This document shows positions 23,301-33,608 of a DNA stretch of 64,000 nt, one piece after another. The stretch's first letter is position 1. Each line of letters begins with the position of its first letter. The stretch covers positions 10,251,501 to 10,315,500 of the forward strand of contig JASXTE010000019.1 in the NCBI GenBank assembly GCA_030280995.1, read 5' to 3'. Source of the stretch: Hemileia vastatrix (taxonomy: Eukaryota; Basidiomycota; Pucciniomycetes; Pucciniales; Zaghouaniaceae). Below the pieces are notes generated by a model, which ran no database searches, was not told the origin of the DNA, and saw nothing but the letters and a program-made list of their open reading frames with translations. The translations under genes and the position numbers were made by a program.

Positions 23301-24564
23301 GGGTACCTTTCTCCATGGCAAACCAGAGGAAGAAGTTTATATGAATTTTCCACTTGGCATGAAGAAACCAGGAAACTTTGTTAATCCCGTGTTATTATTG
23401 AAACGTTCCCTTTATGGCTTAAAACAAGCATCATGGTGCTGGTACAATGAGCTACTCCAGTTTTTCCATTCGGTGAACTTTTATCCATCATCAGCCGATC
23501 CTTGTCTTTTTATTCATGAAAGTGAAGAAAATCCTTGTTATGTTCACGTTCACGTAGATGACCTTTCAATCTTTGGCAAAAACGTTTCTTGGTTTAAGGA
23601 AGCAATTAAAGCTCATTTTGAAATGGAAGATTTAGGCGACGCAAAATTTATACTTGGAATGTGTGTCACAAGGGATCGAAAAGCTAAAACATTGTCTCTT
23701 TGCCAAGATCAAGAAATCCGAGATCTCTTGCATTCTTACCAAATGGAGGACTGCAAACCAATCTCCACTCCAATGATGATGAACACACAACTTCAGAAGG
23801 CTACAGAAAACGAAATTCTAGAATTTAATAATTTGAATATCAATTATCGCCGTGCGGTAGGACGTCTCAACTATATTTCACAAGGGACACGCCCAGATAT
23901 TGCTTTTGCTAATAGTCAATTAGCGCAACATCTCAATGCACCAGGGATTAATCATTGGATTGCCTTCAAAAGGGTGCTGCGTTATTTAAAAGGATCCATC
24001 AATGTCTCTTTAAATTTTAAAAGTTTTGATTCTTTCACAAATCAAGGTACTCTCAGTCACTCCATGCCAGAGGGTTTCGCCGATGCTGATTGGGCCGGCT
24101 GTCGTGACACACGAAGATCCACTACCGGTTATGTTTTCACTGTCAATGGAACCGCAGTCAGTTGGCGTTGTAAGAAACAACCCACTGTTGCGCTGAGTAC
24201 CTCAGAAGCTGAAAGTAAGGCTACTGTGGATGCTGGCCAGGAAGCAATTTGGATGCAAAATTTACTTGTTGATTTAGGGTACGATCGAAAAGTTTCTTCA
24301 ACACTTTTTTCTGACAATCAAGGATCTATTGCCTTGTGCAAGAATCCAGTTTTTCACGCTAGAACAAAGCATATCGAAATTCAATTCCATTGGATTAGAG
24401 AACAAATCATGGAAGGTAGAATAGATCTTCAATACATCCCCACTTCAGATATGCTTGCGGACATATTCACCAAGGCACTTAGCAAGGAAAAATTTACAAG
24501 ATTTACCAAAAGAATTGGTTTATTAGATAAGATTGATAGCAAGGAGGGGTGTGAGAATACATAG
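20326..24564 (+). CDS. C1 Gag-Pol polyprotein (1,412 aa), intact
   Basis: One frame encodes all steps of the cycle. Residues ~1-250 are Gag of the Copia type (FHEWRIRMLAHL). A Cys/His-rich knuckle-like stretch lies near 263-290 and the protease near 330 (FDSGATFHM). Integrase has an HHCC finger from LWHSRLGHT (~463) to CEPC, then catalytic Asp ~522 (HCDLSGK), Asp ~585 (VCDNGTEF) and Glu ~622 (AERGNR). RT runs from ~920, with catalytic VHVDDLSIFG at ~1,075, where His stands in the usual Tyr position of YVDD. RNase H from ~1,250 includes DADWAGC, LSTSEAE and SDNQGSIAL. The start ATG lies 10 bp after the primer site and the frame ends 14 bp inside the 3' LTR. Confidence 0.95.
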   Translation: MSTSNISDLPSPVATDSSSDYSTATARRYSSSSLIMENTENTNDANRNIPILSSDNFHEWRIRMLAHLTRHKLKNLVLGKEPQPSEDASQASKDDFQSKVDKATHIIISKIDAGNLAAFVTEEDMEKPWSIWSKLSAQYAADDASNRASIFTRYHDVKCHDKGLKTFVNELRTRINELGAVGVSVEGELEAHRILRLLPDSYQTHKALILHSSEVTHQNLSVHNLLSRLARLAIEIESDSAENSASALVSNAKNSEKPKWPVCRNGKHNPKTKHSEENCFELHPEKRKSRAISQNSATSTEAEIHANISYGPTKIFKASSSNISLGNLIIFDSGATFHMFRHRRNFKNYQFWRKPIKLGNGSIIYSQGIGSVDVVTPREVITLTRCLHVPSINQNLIGIGPFIAQGCSQVTNPDGTVSILKDHEIILDGKWDAREGLIVLNAKLGKSFSVPLKSFLSSNSKTLWHSRLGHTNDVYLGKLKNILGFDLINDLSVCEPCIGAKHHSLPFSGKIPRGTRFLEYLHCDLSGKITPPSKGGSLYYFKITDSFTSYRFVFIIEKKSDTFHTFLKFKTQIENSSQSKIANLVCDNGTEFINKHFHDLSIKDGFKIITTSPYTPQQNPIAERGNRITTEMAKALLFHAKMPKEFWGEAVNTAVYIENRLPCASIDFITPYEKRFDKLPKLSHMRTFGCAAYALIDKKLRKGKFAPNSIKCCFLGYSEDTTSYRLLRLDNNQIFYSHSVVFDEATFPLSKHSENQIQLVDMFTESFDEQIMPDSASNLPLSSASDSPPDNFESIDEVSDNDQSKKVENRFWEYKLTSDKAIQDINSNIDPKNIIEGSRTRQKRYLNSATSIHQYLCSTSALLSHSEHDFTSNSVFSDPLTYYKAIDREDGDNWMEAIKKELNMIDEQKVWEVVEKPKDAPSIGSIWVFKIKRDADGNINKYKARLCARGCSQKAGINYFKTFAPTGRVTKLRVLMSIANSEDWDFVQMDVKGTFLHGKPEEEVYMNFPLGMKKPGNFVNPVLLLKRSLYGLKQASWCWYNELLQFFHSVNFYPSSADPCLFIHESEENPCYVHVHVDDLSIFGKNVSWFKEAIKAHFEMEDLGDAKFILGMCVTRDRKAKTLSLCQDQEIRDLLHSYQMEDCKPISTPMMMNTQLQKATENEILEFNNLNINYRRAVGRLNYISQGTRPDIAFANSQLAQHLNAPGINHWIAFKRVLRYLKGSINVSLNFKSFDSFTNQGTLSHSMPEGFADADWAGCRDTRRSTTGYVFTVNGTAVSWRCKKQPTVALSTSEAESKATVDAGQEAIWMQNLLVDLGYDRKVSSTLFSDNQGSIALCKNPVFHARTKHIEIQFHWIREQIMEGRIDLQYIPTSDMLADIFTKALSKEKFTRFTKRIGLLDKIDSKEGCENT

Positions 24565-25120
24565 CTTCTCTAATATTCTGTTTTCTTCTAATTTAGTACG
24601 TTTCTATACAATGTGTTATTTCTACATATACGTGATTTCTGTATTTCCATTTTAGTCCTTTTATGTCCCTGTTTTAGATCACTTTTCTCATGTCATTGTG
24701 CTATACAATCTTATTCTAATAATATCTTTGGGCGTTAGTACCTACTTAAATAGAGAGCTGATGTCTGTTGTGTTTTCTTCATCTCTGTTATTCGCGCTCA
24801 AAAATATTCTTTACCTTTATAGGTTTGTTTTGTTATAGCTCATTTGATTAGGACATAGATTAATTTTCCTCCTGTCATGATCTCAGGTATTTTCGCAGAG
24901 ATCATTCATCAGGAGAGTTTTGGGGCTGTTTACTAATAGGGTGGGTGTTTAATTTATTAAAGGTTTATTACTACTATTGCAATATGATCTCTGTTATTCG
25001 CGCTCAAAAATATTCTTTACCTTTTTAGGTATTTTCGCAGAGATCATTCATCAGGAGAGTTTCGGGGCTGTTTACTAATAGGGCGGGTGTTTAATTTATT
25101 AAAGATTTGGAATCTTTCAG
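24551..25120 (+). repeat. C1 3' LTR (570 bp)
   Basis: GTGAGAATAC...TTTCAG, preceded by the polypurine tract. Two copies of the 76-bp unit (24,887-24,962 and 25,029-25,104). Followed by the AACTT target duplication. Confidence 0.93.
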
Positions 25121-25125
25121 AACTT

Positions 25126-25840
25126 AAGGCTATGAAAATGGTTGTTGACGTGAGGATGACCTGGACAGCGTTGATGGCCCAATAAGGTGAGATTTTTGTA
25201 CCATTATTAAGATAAGAAAGAAATATCTGTCTAAATATGATTGAATTTCAACAGTGTTATGTGTTAGATATCTTATGTTTATTGTTTTATCTCGCCTGAA
25301 ATGTCTTTGACTTCATCAATTAATTTCACAGTATAGAGCTTAAGGTATATCAAACTCTAAAAAAAATTCAAATGGATGGAGAAATTTAAGTAGTTTAAAA
25401 AAATAGTTTCATTAAAAAATCATGTAATTAAATGATGTATGGAAGAGGGGAGAAGAAAAACTCCATTTCAAGTTGTCTTCAAGGTTAAAATTACAAAATG
25501 ATGAGCTATGGAAAAGCTACTGATTAGTTTTAGTTTTAAATTTTAAATTTATTGATACTAATTTATCAGAGAATGTAGTGGCAGGGCAATAGAATGATAG
25601 GGAGGTCAAAGTAAGAAAATAAGTAATTACTTTTCAGAAAATCTGCAATCATTGAAGGCAGATTCGTAATTTTTACTATACCACAAGTCCTCATAGGTAA
25701 TGAGTTTCAAATGGAGAACTTTGAGATGACATATTTTGGTTTGCCTTTGACACGTATGGATGAAAAGGAAGCGTTTTTAAAATAAAATGATTGCCATTTT
25801 GTAATAATTAATTTTTGTGAAGCCTCAAGTTAGTTTAATA
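25126..25840. other. Non-coding flank downstream of SSP1a (continuation after C1)
   Basis: AT-rich DNA that in the undisturbed copy (38,078-38,793) lies directly behind SSP1b. An AAG|GTGAGA donor-like site at about 25,189 corresponds to AAGGTAATAC behind SSP2 and AAGGTGGGAA behind SSP3. Apart from this possible exon end I see no gene. Confidence 0.5.
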
Positions 25841-26033
25841 CAGCCATATTCGAAACGGCTGATGCAATTTTTCAAAAAAATTCAACACTTTTGGTCAGCT
25901 CAATTGACATTTGACAGCAAACTTAGGCTCCCTTAAGCAAAAATTTGCCAGTTTCTCTGTCAAATGTCAATCATTCTGTCTAAATGTTTTGATTCTTTTT
26001 GTAAAACTGCACCAACCGTTTCGAATTTGGCTG
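25841..26033. mobile_element. 193-bp MITE, Tc1/mariner-like (CAGC...GCTG between TA)
   Basis: Inverted arms start CAGCCATATTCGAAACGG and end with the complement (CCGTTTCGAATTTGGCTG), with TA on both sides. Inner arms pair GACATTTGACAG with CTGTCAAATGTC. The copy at 38,794-38,986 has the same length. Confidence 0.75.
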
Positions 26034-26123
26034 TAGCTCATTTTTCAACTTTTCGGTCCCTCTCTGAGTTCCAGAAATATGATGGAATTTTTGGAGAGTA
26101 ATTCTCTCACGATAATCTAGAAG

Positions 26124-26334
26124 CACTAAAATAAATGTTCGTTTCGTCTTGGGGCGCAACAATGGCGCAACGATTACGCAACAGTTATGTAACAATTATT
26201 TTTGGCACTTAAAGGTCTTAGGTGGGTCTTAAGTGCAAAAAACAATTGTTTCGTAACTGTTGCGTAATTTTCGCGCCCTGTGGCAAGTTGCGCCATTTAT
26301 GCGCTTCAAGACGAAACGAATATTTCTTGCAGTG
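26124..26334. mobile_element. 211-bp MITE with CACTA...CAGTG ends
   Basis: About 28-bp inverted ends (CACTAAAATAAATGTTCG; complement of GAATATTTCTTGCAGTG) and inner inverted GGCGCAAC / GTTGCGCC segments. Flanks TAGAAG and TAGATG may be an imperfect duplication. Copies: 39,077-39,287 and a 5' half at 58,985-59,066. Confidence 0.65.
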
Positions 26335-26408
26335 TAGATGACATGAGAGAGAAAAATCCAAAAAAATCGCTGTCTTTTTGTAGTTCAGTATTTTCAAACC
26401 TCAACAAC

Positions 26409-26829
26409 GTGCCGCTCAGGCCACTCTCCATTGAAACATTACCTCTTCCAATTTAAAGCTGTCTCCCCACCCATTTGTACTCTCTGAAACCTCTGTGCCT
26501 CAGATACACCAGAACACATACTACTCTTCTGCCCAGCGCATGTTGCTGAGCGCAAAGCCTTGTTTGACTTAGCCGATAAACACAAACTCAAATTCACTAC
26601 TTCAATTTTGTTATCCCCTTCACCAATTACATTCTATGTTGCTTCCTTTCTTATTAATACTAATAGATTCCCAAACAATGTTCCCCTCTCCCAAATGATT
26701 TTCTAATTTGTTTCCCTCTAAATGCCAAATGATCCTTTCACCTTATCACACCTACTAAGCTTGTACTTAACATATTTGTCTGCCTCCTTCATGCCCCAAG
26801 TTGGGTGAGATTGCACGAAATATAAAAAA
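26409..26829 (+). mobile_element. 5'-truncated LINE, 3' end only
   Basis: Flanked by AACCTCAACAAC on both sides (26,397-26,408 and 26,830-26,841), with an A-rich tail. It encodes the C-terminal Cys/His segment of a LINE ORF2 (DTPEHVLLFCPAHV), like DTPEHLLLFFPAHS of the LINE at 44,433. The two share the 3' end TTGGGTGAGATTG. The reading frame is interrupted here but open in the duplicate (39,384-39,659). Confidence 0.85.
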
Positions 26830-26841
26830 AACCTCAACAAC

Positions 26842-26989
26842 ATCCTTGTCATTTTATAGTCCAGTATTCTTGACTGTAACAGGTTATCTTTTTTTAGTTA
26901 AAACTTGTCTATATTGATTAATCTTGTCTCTTTTCTTGTTCATTTTTTCTCCTACCTTATTTAAAGTTATAAAAAAAGGGAAGTTCATT
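26842..26989. other. AT-rich spacer, nothing recognised
   Basis: T-rich DNA between the LINE fragment and the C2 LTR. The duplicate at 39,795-39,943 continues into non-C2 sequence, which marks the C2 insertion point. Confidence 0.5.
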
Positions 26990-29900
26990 GTAAGAGCAAT
27001 TAGTTATATCATTTTTCTATTTTATGTCCATAAATGTTGTTACACGTGTATAGAGACATATGTGTCATTTTGTGGTGTTCTTATTTCACTATCTAACCAT
27101 ATTCGTAGATGTTGAGCGAGATGTTATTTTATTTATATACTGAGCTATCCTTTTTCCTTTTTCTTGGTCTTTTTCATCTCGCTCAATAATATTTTATTTT
27201 ACCATTTAGGTAACAGCAGCAAAGACCATACTCACGAGCAGACTATTTTATTAACGTCTGTTTATATTTACACATTATAAGTGTAAGGTTATTTTCAGGC
27301 TATGGGCCCAGTGTCCAAGTGAATGTCATCCAGCAATCTGTTTACTATTCCATCACCTGCGCCTTCAAACTTTTCTGATTCATCGACATCTAGCTTTGAT
27401 ACTGCTCGTCCTTCATCTCCTCCAATCATGGATTCAACTAATGAAACTTCTGGTGATACACTTCGCAGCATTCCTGTACTTAGTGTAAATAACTTTCATG
27501 AATGGAGAATTAGAATGAGGGCATTACTTACCTATCAAGATCTTAAAAATTTGGTCTTTGGTCTTGAATCACCACCGTCTGCTAATGCTTCACAAAATAT
27601 TAGGCTCGAATTCCAAAAGAGAGCCGACAAAGCAACAAATATTCTCATCTCAAAACTTGACGCTGCAAATATTGCTGCCTTTGTCACTGATGATGATATG
27701 GATAAACCTTGGCAAATTTGGACGAAGCTTACCAATCAATATGCTGCAGCTGATTCTTCCAATTGTGCTTCGATTTTTGCCCGGTATCACGATGTAAAAT
27801 TTCAAGAAGGAAATTTGATGGGTTTTGTCAATGATCTAAGAACTCAAATCATTGAGCTTGGATCAGTAGGAGTTTCAATTGAAAGTGAAAACAAAGCTCA
27901 CCGACTTCTCAGACAACTACCTGATTGCTATTCGACTCATAAAGCATTAATCTTACATGCTTGCGAGGTTACGCAAACCCATCTTTCTGTCTCAAATCTT
28001 TTATCTCGATTGGCTCGTTTGTCTGCTGAAATTGAATCAGAAAATGTTTCCAACTCTACCTCAGCCCTTTTAAATAAAGCTAAATCTTCTCAAAAACCCA
28101 AATGGGAGTTCTGTCGTGATGGTAAACACAACCCAAAAGCAAAACATTCTGAAGAAGATTGTTTTCAACTTCATCCGGAGAAGAGAAAAAATCGTAATGC
28201 TGCGAGTGCATCAAAAACTGATGAAGAAACACATGCAAACATTAGCTGTGGTCCTGCCAAAATCTTCACGGCCAATATCTCTAAAAATTCTTCGAAACAG
28301 CTTATATTTGATAGTGGTGCTACAGTGCACATGATTAAGCAACGCTCTCATTTTAAATCCTATCAGCGTTTTCGTCGACCAATCAAACTTGGTAATGGCA
28401 CGATCATTCATAGTACAGGCAAAGGGTTGGTAAATCTTGTTACACCGAGAGAAGTCATAAATCTTACCGACTGCCTACATGTGCCGGAGATAAGTCAGAA
28501 TCTAATTGGGATTGGTCCTTTCATCTCACATGGTTGTAATCAACAGATCAATTCAAAGGGCTACATGACCATTGAAAAATCCAATGAACTTATCTTGGAT
28601 GGAAATTGGGATGATTCCGAGGGACTAGTGGTGTTAAATGCACGTTTTGGTGAGCTTTATGTTCCCACTATAAAATCATTTCTTGCAGCAAACTCACAAA
28701 ACCTATGGAATTTCAGATTAGGCCACTCGAATTCTCAATATTTGGACAAACTTCAGTCTAAAATCGGTTTTAAATTTTCTGGTGTACTTGATTTTTTCAA
28801 ACCTTGTGTTAAAGCAAAACATTGTCATAGCCCTTATTCTGGTGTTGTGCCTAGAGGGAGTCGTTTCCTAGAATATTTACATTGTGATCTTAGTGGAAAG
28901 ATTACTCCGGCATCCTGTGGAGGTGCTTCTTACTATTTCAAAATCACCGATTCCTACACTTCTTATCGTTTCATTTTTCTGCTATCCAATAAATCTGATA
29001 CCTATAAAACTTTTTTGCAATTTAAAACTCAAATTGAAAATATTTCAAACTCTAAAATCGCAAATTTTGTTTGCGACGGGGGAACAGAATTTATTAATAA
29101 AAATTTTAAAGATCTGAGTGTTGAAAGCTGATTTAAGATGATAGTTACTTCTCCATATAGTCCTCAGCAAAATCTCATAGCAGAACAAGGAAACCGTACA
29201 ACTACTGAAATGGCAAAATTAATTCTTTTTCATGCAAAAATGCCCATTGAATTCTGGGGTGAAGCTGTTAATACAGCAGTTTATATTGAGAATAGATTAC
29301 CATCTGCTTCAATTAATTTTCAGACTCCATATAACATGAGATTTGATCAAAATCCTAAAATTGATCATTTAAAAGTTTTTGGCTGTACTGCCTATGCTCT
29401 CGTTGATAAATCTAAAAGAGGAGGAAAATTCTTCTCTAACTCTATAAGTGTTGCTTCCTTGGATGCGCAGAAGACACTTCATCATATTGTCTCCTTTGAC
29501 TAGATAATTGATCAATCATTTACTCTCATAATGTCACATTTGACGAGTCCTCTTTTCCGATTAAAGATCTTTCAGAAAGCTACAACTTATCAGATCTTTT
29601 TGTGGAAGATGTTGTTGCAACAGCACCTGAAGTACCTATTTCAGACTCAATGACTTCCACAAATTTAGAAGATAATACTGATGATTTAAGAGAAGAATCT
29701 ACTCCCATAAACAAATATTGGGACTATCAATGTACCCCTGATGTGGCACCAAAAGACATTAGCTCATCCATTGATACTGGTAATATAATTGATTCAAGTC
29801 GTCGTAGAGTTGCCAGAAATTTAAAAACAGCTGTTGAAATCAAGAGCTATCTAACTGCCAGCAACTCAATTAATTCTCATTCTTTACATGATGAAGTACC

Positions 29901-30385
29901 CAATGTTTATCTTTCTGATCCACTCACTTATTTTGAGGCAATTAACAGAAGAGATGGAGATTTCTGGCATGAAGCTATTGATCAAGAATTGAATATGATC
30001 AAATCTCAGGGTGTTTATGAATTTGTTGAACAACCACCCAATACTCCTGCTATAGGTTCTGTTTGGGTTTTTAAAATAAAAAGGGATGCTGATGGACATA
30101 TTCAGAAGTATAAGGCAAGACTTTGTGCAAGGGGATGTTCTCAAAAGGCTGGTATAAATTATTTTGAAACATTTGCGCCAACTGGACGCCTCACAACTTT
30201 AGGAGTATTAATCAGTCTTGCGACTCGAGAAAACTGGGATTTTGTTCAAATGGATGTCAAAGGTGCCTTCGTTTATGGCAAACCAGATGAAGATGTTTAC
30301 ATGAATGTCCCATTGGGTATGGAAAAACCCCCAAGCTTCAAAAATCCGGTTTTATTATTAAAACGTTCACTTTATGGCTTAAAAC
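26990..30385 (+). mobile_element. C2: Ty1/Copia element, 5' half only
   Basis: A 309-bp LTR (26,990-27,298, GTAAGAGC...TTTTCAG) is followed by GGCTATGGGCCCAG, the initiator tRNA-Met half-molecule primer site, and by gag-pol. The element ends abruptly in the RT at 30,385, where duplicated G2 sequence begins, so the 3' part and 3' LTR are missing. The duplicated flank (39,930-39,950) has no C2. Confidence 0.9.
27323..30385 (+). pseudogene. C2 Gag-Pol, nonsense and frameshift mutations, truncated in RT
   Basis: 27,323-29,131 encodes Gag, a Cys/His knuckle (CRDGKHNPKAKHSEEDC), protease (FDSGATVHM), the integrase finger and the first part of the core (VCDGGTEF, normally VCDNGTEF). A TGA at 29,129-29,131 replaces a Gly codon of C1. 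29,138-29,503 carries the integrase Glu region (here AEQGNR). A frameshift lies between 29,440 and 29,600. 29,602-30,385 encodes the RT start (WVFKIKRDADGHIQKYKARL) and stops at LLKRSLYGLK. It is about two thirds identical to C1 by eye, so a different, older subfamily. Confidence 0.9.
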
Positions 30386-30391
30386 GTATTA
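30381..30391. other. Duplication junction: C2 RT joined to G2 gag
   Basis: Up to AAAAC (30,385) the sequence follows Copia RT as in C1. From GTATTACCTA (30,386) it matches 11,965 onwards. I see no microhomology of more than one or two bases. It marks the left end of the repeated block. Confidence 0.85.
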
Positions 30392-30770
30392 CCTATATTG
30401 TAATTATCAGTATTGTGTTCAATCTGAGAGGGTAATCTACTTACCAAGGGATAGATGCCAGTCCTGATTTTTGGCGCTTTTTTTGTTTGTATGGGTGAAC
30501 TGAGGAAGCCTGATGAGGTGGAGGATCCCTGTTGCAGTTGTGGCTGGTCCATTGTTGATGGAACCAGTCCCACTTCCATTTGTCTACCAGGATTTTCTCC
30601 TGGGAGTGATGTGACCCGCCTGGGGTAGGGGGTTGCTTACTTGCTTGACTTGGCTGGCCTCCCTTTAGCACTGCCAGTGTTTGATTCATTTGTTGTAACC
30701 CTACCTTACAATTGTTCTGTAATTGCTCTACCTCTTTGAGCATGAGTGACTTGGATTCTTCCAACTTCAA
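30386..30770 (-). pseudogene. Duplicate of G2 Gag N-terminus, truncated
   Basis: 30,441-30,770 is the KWKWDWFHQQWTSHNC frame ending Pro-Trp-stop; the overlapping frame (up to 30,579) is cut by the junction. AAAAAAG and GTAAGT are kept. Confidence 0.75.
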
Positions 30771-30913
30771 GACCTGTTTGGCCAGATGGGATAGTTGATC
30801 CTGAAGAGGAGGATATGAAAATAAATAAATATAATACTTTGTAATTTCAATATAAACAATTTAACAATATAAAATATAACTTTTATTTACAACTAGTAAC
30901 TAAAATACATGGT

Positions 30914-31600
30914 TTACACCTCTCCCTTTATATGTGTTTTCACTATCAAATATCTGTGCTGGTGTGAAAGCACATTGCTTTTATGACATATTAACTTTAG
31001 ATAGTAATGAGGCACTACTGGATTTACTATTGTAATATTATCACCTTTTGCTTTCTTAATAGCATGCTTTAACTTATCTACTGCTTTGCGCTTGAGTGGT
31101 CTTTCTCCCCTCATGGCTATTCTGAAATGTAGATAATTTACACATTTGTTTTCCTTCCTCTTACCGTTGCAATCTCTTACTGCCTTTTGTAGACTATAGT
31201 GTTTCCTTTTAATTCTCCCATGCCACCTTATTACTTTTACTTTCTTATTTATTATATTTTCTATCTTCTTTAATAAGTGTTGTTTGTGATGTTGTATTTC
31301 TTGAATTTGAGTTGGTTGTAATGTTAATTCATCTTCATGGTTGTTGATGTTGCTTCCTTTTGATCCTTCTGTGGTTTGAGATGCTGTGTGGATGTAGGAT
31401 AAACTTGCTGTTATATTCACAGAGGAGAAGTCTTTTTTATGGTAATCTTTTTTAATAGGGCATATTTTTCCTCTATACTCATCTTCTCTGCCTGGGGATA
31501 TGACTGACCCTCCATGGTTATGTCCTGGATAGTTTTTGTTAGCTTTACACCTGGTATTATAAGCAGGCTTTTCACTTAAACTTTCCTGTGGAGCACTCAT
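30914..31600 (-). CDS. Duplicate of G2 accessory basic protein (228 aa)
   Basis: Full-length counterpart of 12,493-13,179, differing by only a handful of residues (for example TRCKANK for TRYKANK and ISPGRED for IPPGRED). The frame is intact. 31,601-32,112 upstream is AT-rich leader with the primer region (CCCCCAAT) next to the LTR. Confidence 0.4.
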   Translation of the reverse strand: MSAPQESLSEKPAYNTRCKANKNYPGHNHGGSVISPGREDEYRGKICPIKKDYHKKDFSSVNITASLSYIHTASQTTEGSKGSNINNHEDELTLQPTQIQEIQHHKQHLLKKIENIINKKVKVIRWHGRIKRKHYSLQKAVRDCNGKRKENKCVNYLHFRIAMRGERPLKRKAVDKLKHAIKKAKGDNITIVNPVVPHYYLKLICHKSNVLSHQHRYLIVKTHIKGEV

Positions 31601-32112
31601 ATTGATAATAATGACAATATATCACGTCTACAGAAAGTAAAACCTCTATGGAATTAGTAGACAAAAAGTATTAGCAATGTTATTACTAATAAAAAAAGCA
31701 CTGGAGCTTACCCTGAATTTATATCTTTATTTATTTAAATAAAATATAAGAAAAATTCGAAAAAATCTGTTAAAAATATAATAATAAGTTTAACTAGACC
31801 TTTACAAGGGTGAATAATTATCTTACCAATATTTAATTAAATACCAATTTAATTGGATGTTATATTGGTGTCCAAATACCAAGTGAAATTGGGTTTATAT
31901 TGGATACAGTTACTACTGTAAATACCTAATTTTTATGATAAAAAATTAGTAAAATTATTTTAAGGGTTCTTTTCCGCAATCCCTGAGCTATAATGACCCA
32001 CTAATATTCAGAAGACCCAAATATTTGGTTTGTTTTTGAGCTATACTAAGTAAAAATCACATCCTAAGGCTTATACTAAAAAATCAATAATTATCAAGGA
32101 AAGACCCCCAAT

Positions 32113-33288
32113 TGTCAGTATATCTAGTATGTAAGTATGATATAAAAATGTTTATTTATAATCCTACTACTTATTGATGAATGATTTAGTGATTAAAACT
32201 CAGGGGAAGACTAATAAAATAGTTATACTCAAATAAAACTCACAATACTTGGATTTAAATGCGTGCTTAGTGGTGGAAAATAGATAAATAGAATATAGTT
32301 ATAGCTTATATAATGATAATATCAACTTATAAAGGCTTTATAATATATTTTTAAATATTAATAATTGTATTGAAGTGTTTTTATTAATTTTTAGAAAGTA
32401 ATTGATGATTAATAACTGTCAAAATCCCTCCTTACTTATACCCAAATCCCCTGGAGTGCACAGACCTTCAATCCAGATGATGTCACTGCTATCCCCAGAA
32501 ATTACAGCACTGTGAGGGCCCATCACTTCCCCATGGTGTCCTCTTCAAGCATATTTAACACCCAGACCTCCAGTAAGGACCATCCATCACAATTAATGAT
32601 AACACAGACCCAAAACATAATTAGAAAATCCAGATAAAAGCAGATACCATAAAGAAACAGGTAAAATAAGTAATTCAAAAGAGATAAAATGAAACACAAA
32701 GCATATAAAGGAAACAAATGAAATTTCCAAGCCCCAATAACATTCTCAAGAGTCTGAATTAACCCAGCAATGACCTCCCAACCCATAAATCTGTGAATAT
32801 CCATCCAAGGAAGCAGATTAAGTTGTCCATACTGAGTGTATGCGCCTGAAATAAATGTCTATGCTTCTTTAGGCATTTTGAATCCACTTATTACTTCCAT
32901 ATGACCTAAAATAAGCAGAAAAACAAATTTTATAGGCTATTAAGAGGCTAAAACCCACTTATAGACCTAAATATACATAATATACTGCATATTTCACTGA
33001 ATATGAGCCTTATGTATAGATTTAAGCTTATGTATGTCAATAATTACTTAATATCACTTAAGATAAGTATATTATGACTCCATTAACACCTTAATAAGTA
33101 TTATTAGTCTTTGGATAAGCTATTTAAACTACTATAAGTTAAATAATAGTGTAATAATTATATATATATGTATTATAATCATATATATAATTATTTAACC
33201 TTATTTTTAAGATATAAGCTTAATGTACTTAAGGTTATCTTATTTTAAGTATAAGAAATACTCAGTCCTAGGGATATCTAGGCTGACA
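32113..33288 (-). repeat. Duplicate of G2 5' LTR
   Basis: 1,176 bp, TGTCAG...CTGACA, followed by GTGTG as in the first copy. It has more substitutions against 13,691-14,866 than the coding part nearby. Confidence 0.95.
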
Positions 33289-33608
33289 GTGTGTCTACTC
33301 TTGCCCTGTACTTCATACTTTCTGCCTTCAGTTCTTTGATGTGACTGGACAGATTGTTTACTTGTTGAGTTAGTGGTATCTTTTTTATTTTTATACCTTT
33401 GAGTGGATTTTCCTGATTTATTAGAGGTTTTACTTCTTTCATAGGTATTTGATGAGGGGGGTTTGACATTTCTTATGCCATTTCCACATCCTGAAGGTTT
33501 CTTGTCAGCTGAATAATTTTTGTAAGTTAATTTAGAAGAACCTACAGATTCAGTGTCAACATCCACTTCAATCTCATCCACATGTAAGTTATCCATGCTG
33601 TTAGCCAA
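33240..33608 (-). pseudogene. Duplicate of G1 N-terminal fragment
   Basis: 122 codons matching 14,818-15,198, with the first ATG codons altered. It again ends inside the LTR. Confidence 0.65.

Larger units (their letters stand above)
19656..25120 (+). mobile_element. C1: full-length Ty1/Copia retrotransposon
   Basis: Two LTRs, a primer site, one long intact frame, a polypurine tract (AAGGAGGGG, 24,541-24,549) and a 5-bp duplication AACTT (19,651-19,655 and 25,121-25,125). The duplicated segment at about 38,073 keeps the empty site (AGCAGCTTAAGG). Integrase precedes RT, which defines Copia. The intact frame and nearly identical LTRs mean a young insertion. Confidence 0.97.
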
